In this document: piece by piece, positions 63,440 to 64,000 of the stretch | How the letters are laid out: every line of letters starts with the position of its first letter | How positions within the stretch are numbered: the stretch's first letter is position 1 | From: Flagellimonas sp. HMM57 | GTDB taxonomy: Bacteria; Bacteroidota; Bacteroidia; Flavobacteriales; Flavobacteriaceae | Length of the DNA: 64,000 bases | Direction of reading: 5' to 3' | NCBI RefSeq assembly: GCF_021390175.1 | Contig: NZ_CP090004.1 | Span: 4,021,001-4,085,000, forward strand | Position numbers and translations under genes: made by a program | The notes under the pieces: model-generated | Database searches by the model: none | The model's input: the letters and a program-made list of their open reading frames with translations, nothing else | Told to the model about the DNA's origin: nothing

Positions 63440-64000
<561 letters not shown>

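Overview
The window comes from a member of the Bacteroidetes, most likely a marine Flavobacteriaceae. The evidence is the AT-rich intergenic DNA, several Bacteroidetes-type -7 boxes (TAnnTTTG) upstream of genes, the near absence of Shine-Dalgarno sites, and typical neighbours: BshA of bacillithiol synthesis, a fused GH3/beta-lactamase-like protein, a flavobacterial LptD-like protein and an MlaD/amidase/CCG-iron-sulfur block. I cannot name the species.

About 1-48 kb is one large surface-polysaccharide locus. Bases 1-5220 (minus strand) hold the start of a Wzc-type co-polymerase/tyrosine kinase, a Wza-type outer-membrane export lipoprotein, a PglF/CapD-type 4,6-dehydratase and a PglE-type aminotransferase. 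Bases 5736-20783 (plus) hold UDP-glucuronate 4-epimerase and UDP-glucose dehydrogenase (giving UDP-GlcA and UDP-GalA), a Wzm/Wzt ABC exporter, a Wzx flippase, an EpsG-like polymerase, several glycosyltransferases, a pyruvyltransferase and a membrane-anchored GH88/GH105-like protein. The operon ends at a near-ideal terminator facing a beta-helix lipoprotein gene.

Bases 23107-45059 (plus) form a decoration region. A GT4 enzyme is followed by six tandem paralogues of a FemAB/BioF2-like acyltransferase family, an MBOAT O-acyltransferase with an SGNH partner, a PglC-type sugar transferase, two more FemAB-like proteins, an ATP-grasp ligase, a HAD phosphatase, an (opposite-strand) formyltransferase, a PLP-fold protein, a second PglC-type transferase, another GNAT-like protein, an amino-acid-type adenylating enzyme and a carrier protein. 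Facing them on the minus strand is a second SGNH/MBOAT pair. The ligase, carrier, MBOAT and SGNH set has the parts list of a dlt (D-alanylation) system. Together the genes suggest an acidic glycan (uronic acids, pyruvate ketals) carrying N-formyl, acyl and possibly aminoacyl groups.

From 47.5 kb the window becomes housekeeping: OmpA-type porin, PrcB-like lipoprotein, BshA, GH3/serine hydrolase fusion, conserved hypothetical, LamG protein, a frameshifted CCG iron-sulfur protein, its membrane Fe-S partner, MlaD-like protein, N-acetylmuramoyl-L-alanine amidase, LptD-like protein, RidA, BadF/GlcNAc-kinase-like ATPase and the end of GAPDH. No tRNA, rRNA, CRISPR, IS element or prophage was seen.

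The best candidates for something undescribed are the six-gene FemAB/BioF2-like array (24.6-32.1 kb), which splits into two subfamilies, and the dlt-like module (42.2-47.5 kb).
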